A DNA stretch of 64,000 nt from an uncultured Clostridium sp. (GTDB lineage: Bacteria; Bacillota; Clostridia; Clostridiales; Clostridiaceae): NCBI RefSeq assembly GCF_947039605.1, contig NZ_CAMQZG010000001.1, positions 186,001 through 250,000 of the forward strand. Reading direction: 5' to 3'. Each line of letters opens with the position of its first letter. Position 1 is the stretch's first letter. The notes beneath the pieces are model-generated. The model did not search any database. It saw only the letters and a list, made by a program, of their open reading frames with translations, and was not told the origin of the DNA. Shown in pieces: positions 25,216 through 33,980 of this stretch. The translations under genes and the position numbers were made by a program.

Positions 25216-25236
25216 TAAACAGGCAACTCCTGTTTA
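25216..25236 (-). promoter_or_regulatory. Hairpin just after fliS with GGA at the loop
   Basis: A perfect 8-bp stem TAAACAGG/CCTGTTTA encloses AGTTG on the minus strand, three bases after the fliS stop. It contains ACAGGAGTT, which resembles a CsrA site but lacks one base of the consensus. No U-run follows, so it is not a simple terminator. Confidence 0.5.
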
Positions 25237-25238
25237 TT

Positions 25239-25625
25239 TTATTTACCTTGTATTTTGCTAAGTCTGTATGCTTCATGCCACATATCTCTTACTTCTACAA
25301 TAAGTTCTATAGCTTCATCCACTTTTTTAATATCTTTTTTCATATTAGCCTCTGCAAGTGTTTTATTTATAAATCTGTATATTTCTAATATCTCTGTTGT
25401 CCATGCCCCTGCATCTGGATCAAGAGTTACCATTAACTCTGTGAATATATCTTGTACTCTTACAAGACTTTCATGTGCCATCTTGATGTTTTTTTCTTCT
25501 ATTCCAAGTCTTCCTCTTTTGGCAAATTTAACTGCTCCATCTACTAGCATTAATAGTAATTGCTCTTTTGACGCACAGTTAACACTGTTGTTTTTATAAA
25601 TATTGTGTGCATTTTGCTGATACAT
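25239..25625 (-). CDS. fliS: Flagellin export chaperone FliS
   Basis: Binds newly made flagellin, prevents premature polymerisation and delivers it to the export gate. 128 residues, typical. It has the YQQNAHNIYKNNSV N-terminus, SKEQLLLMLVDGAVKFAKRG near 20-38 and the FTELMVTLDPDAGAWTTEIL block near 72-92. It lies 22 bases after csrA. Confidence 0.95.
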   Translation of the reverse strand: MYQQNAHNIYKNNSVNCASKEQLLLMLVDGAVKFAKRGRLGIEEKNIKMAHESLVRVQDIFTELMVTLDPDAGAWTTEILEIYRFINKTLAEANMKKDIKKVDEAIELIVEVRDMWHEAYRLSKIQGK

Positions 25626-25647
25626 TTATTTACCCCTTTAAATAACC

Positions 25648-25860
25648 CTACTTTAAATTTTTTAGTACATCTAAATTTAAACTTATAGCTTCTTTATTTT
25701 CTGATTTAACTTCTTCTACAAGCTCTTTTCTTATTATCGAAATATTTCTTGGTGCATTTATAGCAAGTTTGACACTTCCATCCTCAAGTTTTACAACTGT
25801 GATTTCAATATCATCCCCAATAAGTATTCCCTCATTTTTTCTTCTAGTTAAAACTAACAT
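25648..25860 (-). CDS. csrA: Translational regulator CsrA
   Basis: Dimeric RNA-binding protein that blocks ribosome access at GGA hairpins. 70 residues with the canonical start [20 protein letters not shown], the RNA-contacting [24 protein letters not shown] region (here [16 protein letters not shown]) and a short helical tail. It starts one base after the fliW stop. Its expected target in this window is the fliC leader. Confidence 0.97.
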   Translation of the reverse strand: MLVLTRRKNEGILIGDDIEITVVKLEDGSVKLAINAPRNISIIRKELVEEVKSENKEAISLNLDVLKNLK

Positions 25861-25861
25861 A

Positions 25862-26323
25862 TTACGCCTCCATTAATGAATGTTTTATCTTGAACTCCTC
25901 TGTCTTTAAGATAACCTGTTCTGCTTTTTTATTCAATACATTTATAACGATTGGCGCTCTAAGATTTGTTGTAATCTTAGATGGGTCGTTATGAAGTGTT
26001 ACTGTATTGAAAAGCATAACGTCACTTTCATTTTGTATGTTTAGTCTTTCTATTACCTCTTCTTCTATATCAATTTCATAGCTATCTTTAAACTCAAATG
26101 GGTTTATAACTACAAAAGCAATTTTACTATCTTCTACTGAATGTAAAAGTCTAAAACTTTTATTTTCTTCTATTTCTCTTATAATAAACTTTTTTAAATC
26201 TTCAAAACCTAAAAGTCCTTTTTCAAACTTTATAAGTTCACTTTTATCATAAGCTATTTTTCCATAATGATAACTTTCTAATATCAACTTATTTTCTTTA
26301 ACTAAATTACTATCTAACTTCAT
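25862..26323 (-). CDS. fliW: Flagellar assembly factor FliW
   Basis: Binds either flagellin or CsrA; when flagellin accumulates, CsrA is freed and represses flagellin translation. 153 residues from the ATG at 26323, with GGGGGAG eight bases upstream; the GTG at 26338 lies in that ribosome site. [16 protein letters not shown] (about residues 28-43), FAVINPF-type segment (FVVINPFEF) and [17 protein letters not shown] are family hallmarks. Directly coupled to csrA. Confidence 0.95.
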   Translation of the reverse strand: MKLDSNLVKENKLILESYHYGKIAYDKSELIKFEKGLLGFEDLKKFIIREIEENKSFRLLHSVEDSKIAFVVINPFEFKDSYEIDIEEEVIERLNIQNESDVMLFNTVTLHNDPSKITTNLRAPIVINVLNKKAEQVILKTEEFKIKHSLMEA

Positions 26324-26346
26324 AATTTTCTCCCCCACTTATCTAT

Positions 26347-27336
26347 CTAAATATAATCTAATAGTGTTTGCTGTATTACCTTTGATGCTGTTTGAAGTGA
26401 TGCCATGTATACAGTCTGCATTGTTGCTGACTCCATTCTTTTTTCAGTAAAGTTTATGTCTTCATTTCCTGATAAAACTTCTGTTAAGTTAAAGTTTTCT
26501 TCTTCATTTTTAGATTGTGCTGATTCCATTCTATTTTGCTTTGCTCCAACCTCTGCTCTTAGAGTTAAAAGGTTATCTATTGTTCTAGTCATATTTTCAA
26601 GATTCTCACCAGTAACTTTTGATGATTCCTCTTCATTTTCTGAACCAATATTTCTTGTAATATTACTTAAAAGATCCATAACATTTTGGCTATTGCCCTT
26701 TGAATCTTCAAATTCTAAAACATCTTTAGCATTTACATTGTATTCTATTGTAACTCCTTGTGAAATTTCTACTGATAAATCTTTCCCAATCATATCAAGC
26801 TGTGCTTGTTCTAGATGATTGCTAGTATTAAGAGGTATTTTACTACCATCTTTACCTGCATAAGATATATTAATATTTCCATCAGCATCTTTTTCAGTAG
26901 TTACAGGTCTTGATGTTCCCTTAGTCCCACCAAATATATATTTTCCATCAAAGCTTGTGTTAAGTATTGTTCCTACTTCTTCAATTCTTTGATTTATCTC
27001 ATCTTTAATAGCATTTTTTTCATCAGTCCCATAGGCTGCATTTCCTGCTGTAACCATAAGTTCTCTAACTCTTTGAAGAGTATCTGTAACTTGCCCAAGG
27101 GCTGTATCTGTAGCATCTAGCCAGTTAGTTGTATCTTTAATATTAGTGTTATACTGCTCATTAGCTGAAATATCACTATAAAGTTGCATACTTCTAGCAA
27201 CTACAAAAGGGTTATCAGAAGGCTTATTTACAAGTTTTCCTGTTGTAAGTTGCCCTTGAACTTTTTGCATATTATTAAGATTTCTGTTCATATCATTTAA
27301 AAAACTAGAACTCATCATTCTATTTGTAACTCTCAT
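26347..27336 (-). CDS. flgL: Flagellar hook-associated protein 3 FlgL
   Basis: Second junction protein between hook and filament. 329 residues with flagellin-like ends: MRVTNRMMSSSFLNDMNRNL at the start, QLTTGKLVNKPSDNPFV near 30-46, FDGKYIFGGTKGTSRP near 144-159, and the C-terminal DINFTEKRMESATMQTVYMA helix. It follows flgK by 18 bases and precedes fliW by 23. Confidence 0.95.
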   Translation of the reverse strand: MRVTNRMMSSSFLNDMNRNLNNMQKVQGQLTTGKLVNKPSDNPFVVARSMQLYSDISANEQYNTNIKDTTNWLDATDTALGQVTDTLQRVRELMVTAGNAAYGTDEKNAIKDEINQRIEEVGTILNTSFDGKYIFGGTKGTSRPVTTEKDADGNINISYAGKDGSKIPLNTSNHLEQAQLDMIGKDLSVEISQGVTIEYNVNAKDVLEFEDSKGNSQNVMDLLSNITRNIGSENEEESSKVTGENLENMTRTIDNLLTLRAEVGAKQNRMESAQSKNEEENFNLTEVLSGNEDINFTEKRMESATMQTVYMASLQTASKVIQQTLLDYI

Positions 27337-27354
27337 TTAACTTTACCCCCTAAT

Positions 27355-29166
27355 CTATATTAGACCATTAACTACCACATCTAAAAGTTCATTTACAGTC
27401 GAAATAACTTTTGCATTTGCATTATAAGCATGTTGGAATTGAACAAGATTTACAGTTTCCTCATCTTGTGAAACTCCTGAAACACTTTCTCTTTGCATTG
27501 ATATATCAAATACTAAGCTACTTTGGTTTTCAAGCATTCTTTGAGATTCTTGACTTTGAACCCCTAGTCTATCTATACCATCTTTATAATAACTCTCAAG
27601 ACTCATTCCGCTTGTATTATTCTCTATTGTCATTCCGTTATTTACAAGTCTATTTCCACCCTTACTTAAATCAAACATATCTGCTCTAGTATGTATACTT
27701 GTGCCTATATCTTGGAATTTAAGCATTGAATCTCTAAGTCTTGCAATGGCAAGTGCTCTTTCTCCATCAGTTTCACCATCAATGTAGTTTTCTGATGCAT
27801 AAGCAAACTCATTATCATTACTTCTAGTTTTAAGTTTCATTGGGTCTTCTAGGATACCTGTATTAATTGTAATATTTGCTGCTGTAATCTCTGACTCAGC
27901 CTCAAGAATATTATCTATATTTATAATTTCTCCACTACTTGTATACTCAGCTACTGAGCTATTGACAAATAAAGGCATAAAGTCTTTTTCTGGTTGTCCA
28001 TTTTCTCTACTTATACCTTCCATACCTGAATGTATAGCATTAACTGCAAAAGCAAGTCCTTTAGCCATTTTATCAAGTTGACCTTTATGCTCTGCAATAT
28101 CTGCTTGTATAGAAATTGCTCCTGCAAGTTCACCATTTTCGGGAGTAAACATTCTTATCTCACTAGCTGAAGCTGTTGCTCCATCTCTTAATGGCGCTCC
28201 ATCACCTTTAACTGCCATTCCATTTGAATCAGATAAAATTACTCTTGAATTTTGAATCTTTTCAAGTTGCTCTGGGCTTACATCTCTTAGTGTTAGAGTT
28301 TTCATATTACTCTCGTCATTTGTATCACCAAGCTGATAATAACTTATTTTATATGTCCCACCTGATGGGTCAGTCTTATCTCTTTCAATTCCACTTACAT
28401 AAGAAAGTCTTGTAAACTCTCCATTAGGGTCAGAATTTACAAATGGAGGCATAGAACCCATTCCATCAGAACTTTTAATATCAAGCCCATTATAATCTTG
28501 CATTTCTGCACTTACTCCAAACTTTCTACTAATATCATCTAAAAGTAAATCTCTTCTATCCATTAAATCATTTGGGGCATCTCCTGATACAGTTATAGTT
28601 GTAATCTCTTTATTTAAACTATCAAGCTGATTTAGCATTGAATTTATATCATTAACAGAATTTCTTATCTCACCTTGCGCATTTTTTCCAAGCTCATCAA
28701 GTCTTGTTGCTGTATGATTTAGTGCATCTGTTAATGCAAGAGTTTGCTGAACAACTACAGTTCTATTATTAGAACTTTGAGGTTGCTTTGAAAGTTCTTG
28801 CCATGAATCAAAAAACTTACCCATAAGACTTGCAATCCCAGTATCAGAAGGTTCATTATAAACACCTTCCATTTGAAGTAAATATGAACTTCTCATATCA
28901 TATGTTCCAAATACTGAACTTTCATTTCTTACCTGATAATCTAAAAAGTTATTTCTAACTCTCTCTATAGCTTCAACCTGTGCACCAGTTCCAATTTGCC
29001 CTTCAACCCCTGCAACTGACTGTGCTCTACTTGTCTGGATTTTAGCTCTTTGTTTTGTATAACCTACAGTGTTAATATTAGAAATATTATGTGATGTTGT
29101 ACTTAAACTTTGTTGTGCTGCAAACATTCCACTTTTACTAACATTTAAAACTGAAAATAAACTCAT
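27355..29166 (-). CDS. flgK: Flagellar hook-associated protein 1 FlgK
   Basis: First junction protein, placed on the finished hook. 603 residues. The N-terminus has the rod/hook type motif AQQSLSTTSHNISNINTVGY; DRRDLLLDDISRKFGV lies near residue 200, and the C-terminal SGVSQDEETVNLVQFQHAYN followed by ANAKVISTVNELLD is diagnostic. Length is in the upper part of the usual range (about 450-650). Transcribed after flgN, its chaperone. Confidence 0.96.
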   Translation of the reverse strand: MSLFSVLNVSKSGMFAAQQSLSTTSHNISNINTVGYTKQRAKIQTSRAQSVAGVEGQIGTGAQVEAIERVRNNFLDYQVRNESSVFGTYDMRSSYLLQMEGVYNEPSDTGIASLMGKFFDSWQELSKQPQSSNNRTVVVQQTLALTDALNHTATRLDELGKNAQGEIRNSVNDINSMLNQLDSLNKEITTITVSGDAPNDLMDRRDLLLDDISRKFGVSAEMQDYNGLDIKSSDGMGSMPPFVNSDPNGEFTRLSYVSGIERDKTDPSGGTYKISYYQLGDTNDESNMKTLTLRDVSPEQLEKIQNSRVILSDSNGMAVKGDGAPLRDGATASASEIRMFTPENGELAGAISIQADIAEHKGQLDKMAKGLAFAVNAIHSGMEGISRENGQPEKDFMPLFVNSSVAEYTSSGEIINIDNILEAESEITAANITINTGILEDPMKLKTRSNDNEFAYASENYIDGETDGERALAIARLRDSMLKFQDIGTSIHTRADMFDLSKGGNRLVNNGMTIENNTSGMSLESYYKDGIDRLGVQSQESQRMLENQSSLVFDISMQRESVSGVSQDEETVNLVQFQHAYNANAKVISTVNELLDVVVNGLI

Positions 29167-29191
29167 TTTAATTTCCTCCTTTGCTTTTGCT

Positions 29192-29602
29192 TTATCTTCT
29201 TATATTTCCATAAGAATTATAAACTTTCGCTTCTCTATTTGGATTTAATATTGTAAGCATTCTATTTGTATATGAAAGCTGTTGTTTTATAAGAATGCTA
29301 TTAGTTTCATTTTGAAGTCTTAAAAGATCTACTGTTTTTCTCATCTCTCTAAATAACTCTTCAAGTTCTTTGTCCTTTGACTGAAAAACTGTTTCTTTAA
29401 AGTTTCTTCCATTTAAAAGTTGTCTTTTAGCAACTTCAAACTCTGCTATATCTTTATTAGCATTCTTAATCTCTTCTACAACAAGCTCTAATTTCATTGC
29501 GTCATTTTTCATTATTAAACTATTTTGCTTATCTAGTAAAGCTAGCTGTTTTTCAACAGCTACCTTTTCCTTTTTTATGATCACCTTTAGTTGCTCTAAC
29601 AT
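29192..29602 (-). CDS. flgN: FlgN family export chaperone
   Basis: Chaperone for FlgK and FlgL. 136 residues, coiled-coil throughout (KVIIKKEKVAVEKQLALLDK, then EIKNANKDIAEFEVAKRQLL), ending in a flexible tail with RMLTILNPNREAKVYNSYG. FlgN is poorly conserved; the call rests on helical content, size and position between flgM and flgK. Two bases separate it from the flgM gene. Confidence 0.88.
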   Translation of the reverse strand: MLEQLKVIIKKEKVAVEKQLALLDKQNSLIMKNDAMKLELVVEEIKNANKDIAEFEVAKRQLLNGRNFKETVFQSKDKELEELFREMRKTVDLLRLQNETNSILIKQQLSYTNRMLTILNPNREAKVYNSYGNIRR

Positions 29603-29603
29603 G

Positions 29604-29882
29604 TTAGTCCCCCATATTCCTTATACTGCCTAGCATAGCTTTCGCTAATTTTTTACTGTCTACTTGATAATTTTCATTTTTAATGAGCTCCTTGATTCTC
29701 TCAACCTTTGCTGATTCATCAATTTCTATACTATCCATACCTACAAGACTTCTGCCTGCACTTGATATTTCAATTCTATCTTTTGGCACTTCATTAACCT
29801 TCTTACTTTCAACTTTATTAATTTTATTCTTGTTATATATACTAGCTACTTCAATTGATGAATTAATACTATTAATTCTCAT
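29604..29882 (-). CDS. flgM: Anti-sigma-D factor FlgM
   Basis: Binds and inhibits the flagellar sigma factor until the hook is complete, then is exported. 92 residues: a flexible N-terminal half (KVNEVPKDRIEISSAGR near 30-46) and C-terminal helices VERIKELIKNENYQVDSKKLAKAML that clamp the sigma factor. GGAGGG lies about six bases before the ATG. It heads the late flagellar operon and has its own sigma-D-like promoter, the usual feedback arrangement. Confidence 0.93.
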   Translation of the reverse strand: MRINSINSSIEVASIYNKNKINKVESKKVNEVPKDRIEISSAGRSLVGMDSIEIDESAKVERIKELIKNENYQVDSKKLAKAMLGSIRNMGD

Positions 29883-29915
29883 TATTTAACCCTCCTGCTT
29901 ATGCTATCTAGATTT

Positions 29916-29943
29916 ATTATCGTTAATTTTAATAATAGATTTA
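29916..29943 (-). promoter_or_regulatory. Probable sigma-D promoter of the flgM operon
   Basis: On the minus strand TAAA (29943-29940), a 16-base spacer and ACGATAAT (29923-29916) match the flagellar sigma consensus with one substitution (A for C at the first -10 position). It lies 34 bases before the flgM ATG. Confidence 0.7.
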
Positions 29944-30043
29944 TAGCATTATAAAAATTTTTACTAAAAAAATATAAAACTCTATATTAATTACCTATTT
30001 TATCTCTAATTTAATTCTATACCCATTCGATATTTAAATACAA

Positions 30044-30087
30044 AAAAGAAATGCTAAAACTTTTGTAAATGTTTTAGCATTTCTTTT
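30044..30087. terminator. Strong intrinsic terminator, bidirectional in form
   Basis: A perfect 17-bp stem (30044-30060 with 30071-30087) with a 10-base loop. On the minus strand it ends in CTTTTTTG. It lies 55 bases after the stop of the membrane protein gene at 30142 and insulates the flgM promoter from upstream read-through. Confidence 0.9.
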
Positions 30088-30141
30088 CCTACTTTTTACT
30101 TTTTTTAAATAGATTCTTTGATATTTAATTTTTATATAGGC

Positions 30142-30930
30142 TTACTTATCTAAATGATTATGCTCATCAGCCCTCTTATCTGCTGACTTTCCTGATATTT
30201 TTATCATGCCCATCATTAAAAAGTAAAATAATAATCCCCATATACCACCTGACACAACAACTACTTTAAGAAACTTCCAAATTTCAAAGTGCCCTGGTCT
30301 AACAAGCCCCATGAACACCCCAAAGAAAATTGCTCCCTTTAAACATCTTATTCTAAATTTTTTCGGATTAAATTCTTTTTTCTTTAGTTTGCCATCCTCA
30401 TCTTTATAACCATTATTCATAGGAACCATAAGACCTTTTTTAACTGTTAAAACTGTTATATACAATGATGATATTATTATAATTAAAAAGCTATAAGAAT
30501 AATTAGCAATAAAGCTCATTACATTTTTTGAGTTAATTCCAACTCTTGCTTGCACAACTATCATTATTATAACTAGAAGATCTGCAAGGAATATAAAGTA
30601 AAATCCTAAAAAATATCCCTCTTTAAAAATCTTATTTCTAATTGTAATAATGCACTCATCTGTACCTTTTATAATATCTTTAAATCCAAGTTCATAGCTT
30701 TTCATTTTTACAAATAAATATCCATTAGTCATAACTAAATATCCTATAGGAACTACTAAATTCACAACTGATAACTTTGCAATTAAAGTATATATAAGTA
30801 CTAATACAGCTGCTATTTGAGCTATTATATATCCACCAACTAAAACGCTATTGCTCTCTTTTTCTATTCTCTCATCAGAAGATGTTATTCTAACATTTCT
30901 TTTAAAAAATCTTATTAATAATGTAATCAT
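30142..30930 (-). CDS. Multi-pass membrane protein paired with XRE regulator
   Basis: 262 residues from the ATG at 30930 (GGAGG nine bases upstream), overlapping the regulator stop by an ATGA. About six hydrophobic segments are visible: IIAQIAAVLVLIYTLIA, VVPIGYLVMTNGYLFV, YFLGFYFIFLADLLVIIMIV, YSYSFLIIIISSLYITVL, IFFGVFMGLV and GGIWGLLFYFLMMGMIKI. The C-terminus is charged (SADKRADEHNHLDK). Small integral membrane proteins of this kind are often encoded after an XRE gene in Firmicutes, but their function is unknown. I do not recognise a specific family with certainty. Confidence 0.8.
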   Translation of the reverse strand: MITLLIRFFKRNVRITSSDERIEKESNSVLVGGYIIAQIAAVLVLIYTLIAKLSVVNLVVPIGYLVMTNGYLFVKMKSYELGFKDIIKGTDECIITIRNKIFKEGYFLGFYFIFLADLLVIIMIVVQARVGINSKNVMSFIANYSYSFLIIIISSLYITVLTVKKGLMVPMNNGYKDEDGKLKKKEFNPKKFRIRCLKGAIFFGVFMGLVRPGHFEIWKFLKVVVVSGGIWGLLFYFLMMGMIKISGKSADKRADEHNHLDK

Positions 30931-31127
30931 ATTTCTTCCTCCCAAAATAAATCATCAAGTGTTTTACCAAGTTCTTTGCATATTGAAATACAAAGATTTA
31001 TTGTAGGATTATACTTTCCAGACTCTATCATGCTTATTGTCTGTCGTGTTACTCCAACCTTTTTTGCTAGTTCTTCCTGAGAAACGTCTTTCTCTACTCT
31101 AGCCATTTTCATTTTTATGTTTTTCAT
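30927..31127 (-). CDS. XRE-family transcriptional regulator
   Basis: 66-residue DNA-binding protein consisting of a single helix-turn-helix: MARVEKDVSQEELAKKVGVT then RQTISMIESGKYNPTINLCI, followed by CKELGKTLDDLFWEEE, the usual end of this YgzD-like subgroup. AGGAG precedes the ATG by eight bases. It is translationally coupled to the downstream membrane protein gene. Its promoter overlaps an inverted repeat, so autoregulation is likely, and the divergent ABC transporter genes may also be targets. Confidence 0.9.
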   Translation of the reverse strand: MKNIKMKMARVEKDVSQEELAKKVGVTRQTISMIESGKYNPTINLCISICKELGKTLDDLFWEEEI

Positions 31128-31168
31128 TATTGCAGCTCCTAAAATTTCAAAATATACTTTATACCCTA

Positions 31169-31196
31169 ATTATATTTTTTTGACGCCTTATGTCAA
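31169..31196 (-). promoter_or_regulatory. Sigma-A promoter of XRE gene with operator-like palindrome
   Basis: On the minus strand TTGACA (31196-31191), a 16-base spacer and TATAAT (31174-31169), both perfect hexamers. The palindrome TTGAC-7-GTCAA (31180-31196) covers the -35 box, a position suited to repression by the encoded XRE protein. The intergenic stretch 31128-31429 also holds the ABC promoter and is otherwise AT-rich with no gene. Confidence 0.85.
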
Positions 31197-31354
31197 CTAT
31201 ATCCGACATTTAGTAAATTATAAATGACTATTTTTATTATGACTTTAGTTATTTGAGGTCTTTTTTTTAACTTTTTATAATATTTTGATTACCTAAGCAT
31301 ATTAACTTTCTAAAATATGGTATTTAAATTTGCCAATATATTATTTTTGGAAGT

Positions 31355-31383
31355 TTGAAAATTTATCCAATACAAATTATGAT
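31355..31383 (+). promoter_or_regulatory. Sigma-A promoter of the ABC transporter operon
   Basis: TTGAAA (31355-31360), a 17-base spacer and TATGAT (31378-31383), 46 bases before the ATG. An 8-bp palindrome TTACGTAA (31394-31401) lies just downstream. Confidence 0.7.
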
Positions 31384-31429
31384 AATGAAAACGTTACGTA
31401 AATTATAAATAAGCAAAGGATGATTTGAA

Positions 31430-32224
31430 ATGGAAACTATGAATATTGAAAATAATAATTTAGCCCTAAAAATCACAGACCTTAGAAAATCTTATTCTGG
31501 TAAAGAAGTTTTAAAAGGAATTAACCTTGAGATTAAAAAAGGGGAAATTATTGGTTACATAGGTAGTAATGGTGCTGGTAAATCTACTACTATAAAAACT
31601 ATTCTTGGGATGATGGATGACTATTCTGGAAGTATAGAAGTTCTTGGAGAGAATATTAGAAATAACTATGACTATAAAAAGAAAATTGGATATGTTCCTG
31701 AGGTTGCAGACCTTTATGATGCTCTGAGCCCTCGTGAGTATTTTAGATTTCTTGGAAAGTTATATGATATAGACGAGGAAACTATTGATAAAAGAGCACT
31801 TATTATGCTAGATGTTTTTAATATCAAGGATATTTATGATTCAAAAATATCTTCATTTTCAAAGGGTATGAAACAAAAAACTATAATTGTATCAAGTCTT
31901 TTACACAACCCTGATGTCATATTCTTTGATGAGCCTTTAAGTGGTCTTGATGCTAATGCTGTTATGATTTTTAAAGATGTTTTAAAATCTTTAGCATCTA
32001 GAGGGAAAACTGTTTTCTACTCTTCTCATATCATGGAGGTTGTAGAAAAAATCAGTGATAGAATTGTTTTATTAGATGAGGGAACCGTTAGAGCTAATGG
32101 CACATTTAATGAACTTCAATCAATGTCAGAACAAGGTTCTCTTGAAGATATTTTCAATAAACTTACTGGCTTTACTGACCACAAAGAACGTTCAGATGAT
32201 TTCTTATCTGCATTGGAGGATTAG
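31430..32224 (+). CDS. ABC transporter ATP-binding protein
   Basis: 264-residue nucleotide-binding subunit. Walker A GSNGAGKST (about residues 45-53), Q-loop region YVPEVADLYDALSPREYFRF, signature SSFSKGMKQK (about 143-152), Walker B DVIFFDEPLSGLD and the switch histidine in YSSHIMEVVE. The domain order and the C-terminal extension resemble bacitracin/export-type and ABC-2 ATPases. AAAGGATGA precedes the ATG. It is three bases upstream of the permease gene. It appears to energise export of an unknown substrate. Confidence 0.93.
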   Translation: METMNIENNNLALKITDLRKSYSGKEVLKGINLEIKKGEIIGYIGSNGAGKSTTIKTILGMMDDYSGSIEVLGENIRNNYDYKKKIGYVPEVADLYDALSPREYFRFLGKLYDIDEETIDKRALIMLDVFNIKDIYDSKISSFSKGMKQKTIIVSSLLHNPDVIFFDEPLSGLDANAVMIFKDVLKSLASRGKTVFYSSHIMEVVEKISDRIVLLDEGTVRANGTFNELQSMSEQGSLEDIFNKLTGFTDHKERSDDFLSALED

Positions 32225-32227
32225 ACT

Positions 32228-33925
32228 ATGAAGAATTATTTATTCCTTAGATTTTTAGATTTATTTAAAAAGCTTTTCCCAAAAGATATTGATTATATAG
32301 CACTTAGAAATATTATAGGACTTAAAATTCTTCTTGATTCTAGAACTAGTTCAAATATTAGTTTTCAAAGCCTTAATGGAAGAAAACAAAATTCTTCTAT
32401 AGGGTCTAAAATTCTTAAACTTTTTAGAAAAAATGGAACTACAAAAGATGTAAATAGGAACTTAACTACTTTGATTTTATATCTTTTTATAGGGTCTATG
32501 AGTTCATTTTTATTTGCACTACCTCTTCCTGCACAAGATATTCTTGGTGTTGTAATAACCTTTTTTATGATTTTTATTGGAACTAGAATTATAAGTGTTT
32601 TTTCTACTGTTTTAATTGATACAAAGGATAGTTCTATTCTTTTACCAAAACCAGTAAACAAAAAAACTCTTTCAATGGCTAGATTTCTTTATGCTATCTA
32701 CTATATAGGTATTATGTCATTTGCCTTTATAATTGTCCCAGCCATAATTGCTGGAATAGCTTTTGCACCAAGCTTTGGTATAGTGCTTTTAGTAGAAATT
32801 ATATTTGTTGATTTATTTTTAGTAGCTATAGTAGCACTACTTTACTACTATGTTCTAAAATTCTTTGATGGTGAAAAGCTTAAAGATGTTGTAAATGGCA
32901 TTCAAATTATACTAGCAATTATAATCTTTGTTTTAAGTCATGCTATGTATATAATTCAACCAATTGCTATGAGATTAAAAGATATGTCATTTCATATTTG
33001 GTTTTTCTTTACTCCAACATTTTGGTTTACATCACCATATGTACTGCTTCAAGGAAATATAAATATTATTAGCATAATAGGCAGTGTATGTGCTATTTTT
33101 ATTCCACTTATATTTATAGGCGTTTACTTATCAGTACTTGAAAACTTTGAAATTTACCTACAAAAACTTGACCAAGTAAGTAAAAGTAAGAAAAGAGCTA
33201 AATTTAGTTTGATGAATAGTATTGGTAAAATGCTTTGTACTGGAAAACAAGAACTTGCTTTCTTTGATTTCTCAATTGAGATGTTAAAAAGTGAAAGAGA
33301 ATTTAAAACTAAACTTTATCCTCAAATAGTATCAAGTATTCTATCTCCAGTAGTTATTATACTTGCATTCTCTCAAAATCTTACTTATAAAGAACTTAAA
33401 ATAGAGCCTTGGTATCTTGCTTTTTATCTTGGAACTGCTGGTATAGCTAGTCTTGTATACATGATAAAATATTCAAATGCTTATAAAGGTGCTTGGATTT
33501 ATCAAGTTGTCCCACTTAGAGATGAAAGTATTGCATTTACTGGCGCTTTAAAAGCTTTCTTTGTAAGAGTTATACTTCCAACTTTAATTATTATTGCAAT
33601 TGCCATGGTAATTGTTTGGGGTAATTCTGTAATTCCACAAGCTATCACAATAATTTTTGCCACAGCACTTGCTGTTGCTGTAAGTTATAAATATACAACT
33701 ACATCTCTTCCTTTCTCTGTATCATTTAGAGATAGACCAAGAGGAAATAAAGGGAAAGGGTATACTGTTACTATCATACTTGCACTTGCTGCTGGTCTTC
33801 AATTTGTATTTGATAGATATTTACCTTACGGAAACTTTATTCTAATGTTTATTATGATAATAGCTTGTATTTTTACTTGGAAATTTATTTTTAGTGCTCC
33901 AAGAAAAAAACTTATTCAAATATAA
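32228..33925 (+). CDS. ABC exporter permease, large multi-pass
   Basis: 565 residues with about twelve hydrophobic segments, e.g. LTTLILYLFIGSMSSFLFAL, IGIMSFAFIIVPAIIAGIAF, VALLYYYVLKF, IILAIIIFVLSHAMYII, and a C-terminal cluster near 430-555. The SVFSTVLIDTKDSSILLPKP segment near residue 125 (a cytoplasmic loop) is typical of large ABC-2-like exporters. It pairs with the preceding ATPase, shares its promoter and ends at a strong terminator. Substrate not inferable. Confidence 0.85.
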   Translation: MKNYLFLRFLDLFKKLFPKDIDYIALRNIIGLKILLDSRTSSNISFQSLNGRKQNSSIGSKILKLFRKNGTTKDVNRNLTTLILYLFIGSMSSFLFALPLPAQDILGVVITFFMIFIGTRIISVFSTVLIDTKDSSILLPKPVNKKTLSMARFLYAIYYIGIMSFAFIIVPAIIAGIAFAPSFGIVLLVEIIFVDLFLVAIVALLYYYVLKFFDGEKLKDVVNGIQIILAIIIFVLSHAMYIIQPIAMRLKDMSFHIWFFFTPTFWFTSPYVLLQGNINIISIIGSVCAIFIPLIFIGVYLSVLENFEIYLQKLDQVSKSKKRAKFSLMNSIGKMLCTGKQELAFFDFSIEMLKSEREFKTKLYPQIVSSILSPVVIILAFSQNLTYKELKIEPWYLAFYLGTAGIASLVYMIKYSNAYKGAWIYQVVPLRDESIAFTGALKAFFVRVILPTLIIIAIAMVIVWGNSVIPQAITIIFATALAVAVSYKYTTTSLPFSVSFRDRPRGNKGKGYTVTIILALAAGLQFVFDRYLPYGNFILMFIMIIACIFTWKFIFSAPRKKLIQI

Positions 33926-33969
33926 TAAGAACTGTATTAGATTGCTTAGTATCTAATACAGTTCTTATT
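33924..33969. terminator. Bidirectional terminator between permease and fliY
   Basis: A perfect 19-bp stem (33924-33942 with 33951-33969) and an 8-base loop. The plus strand continues TTTTATTTATTT, serving the permease gene; the A-rich left flank can serve fliY transcripts from the minus strand. Confidence 0.9.
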
Positions 33970-33980
33970 TTTATTTATTT

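Noticed and set aside
30044..33969. Toxin-antitoxin or phage-defence system
   Set aside because: The XRE protein is a plain regulator and its partner is a multi-pass membrane protein; no nuclease, kinase or toxin motif is present.
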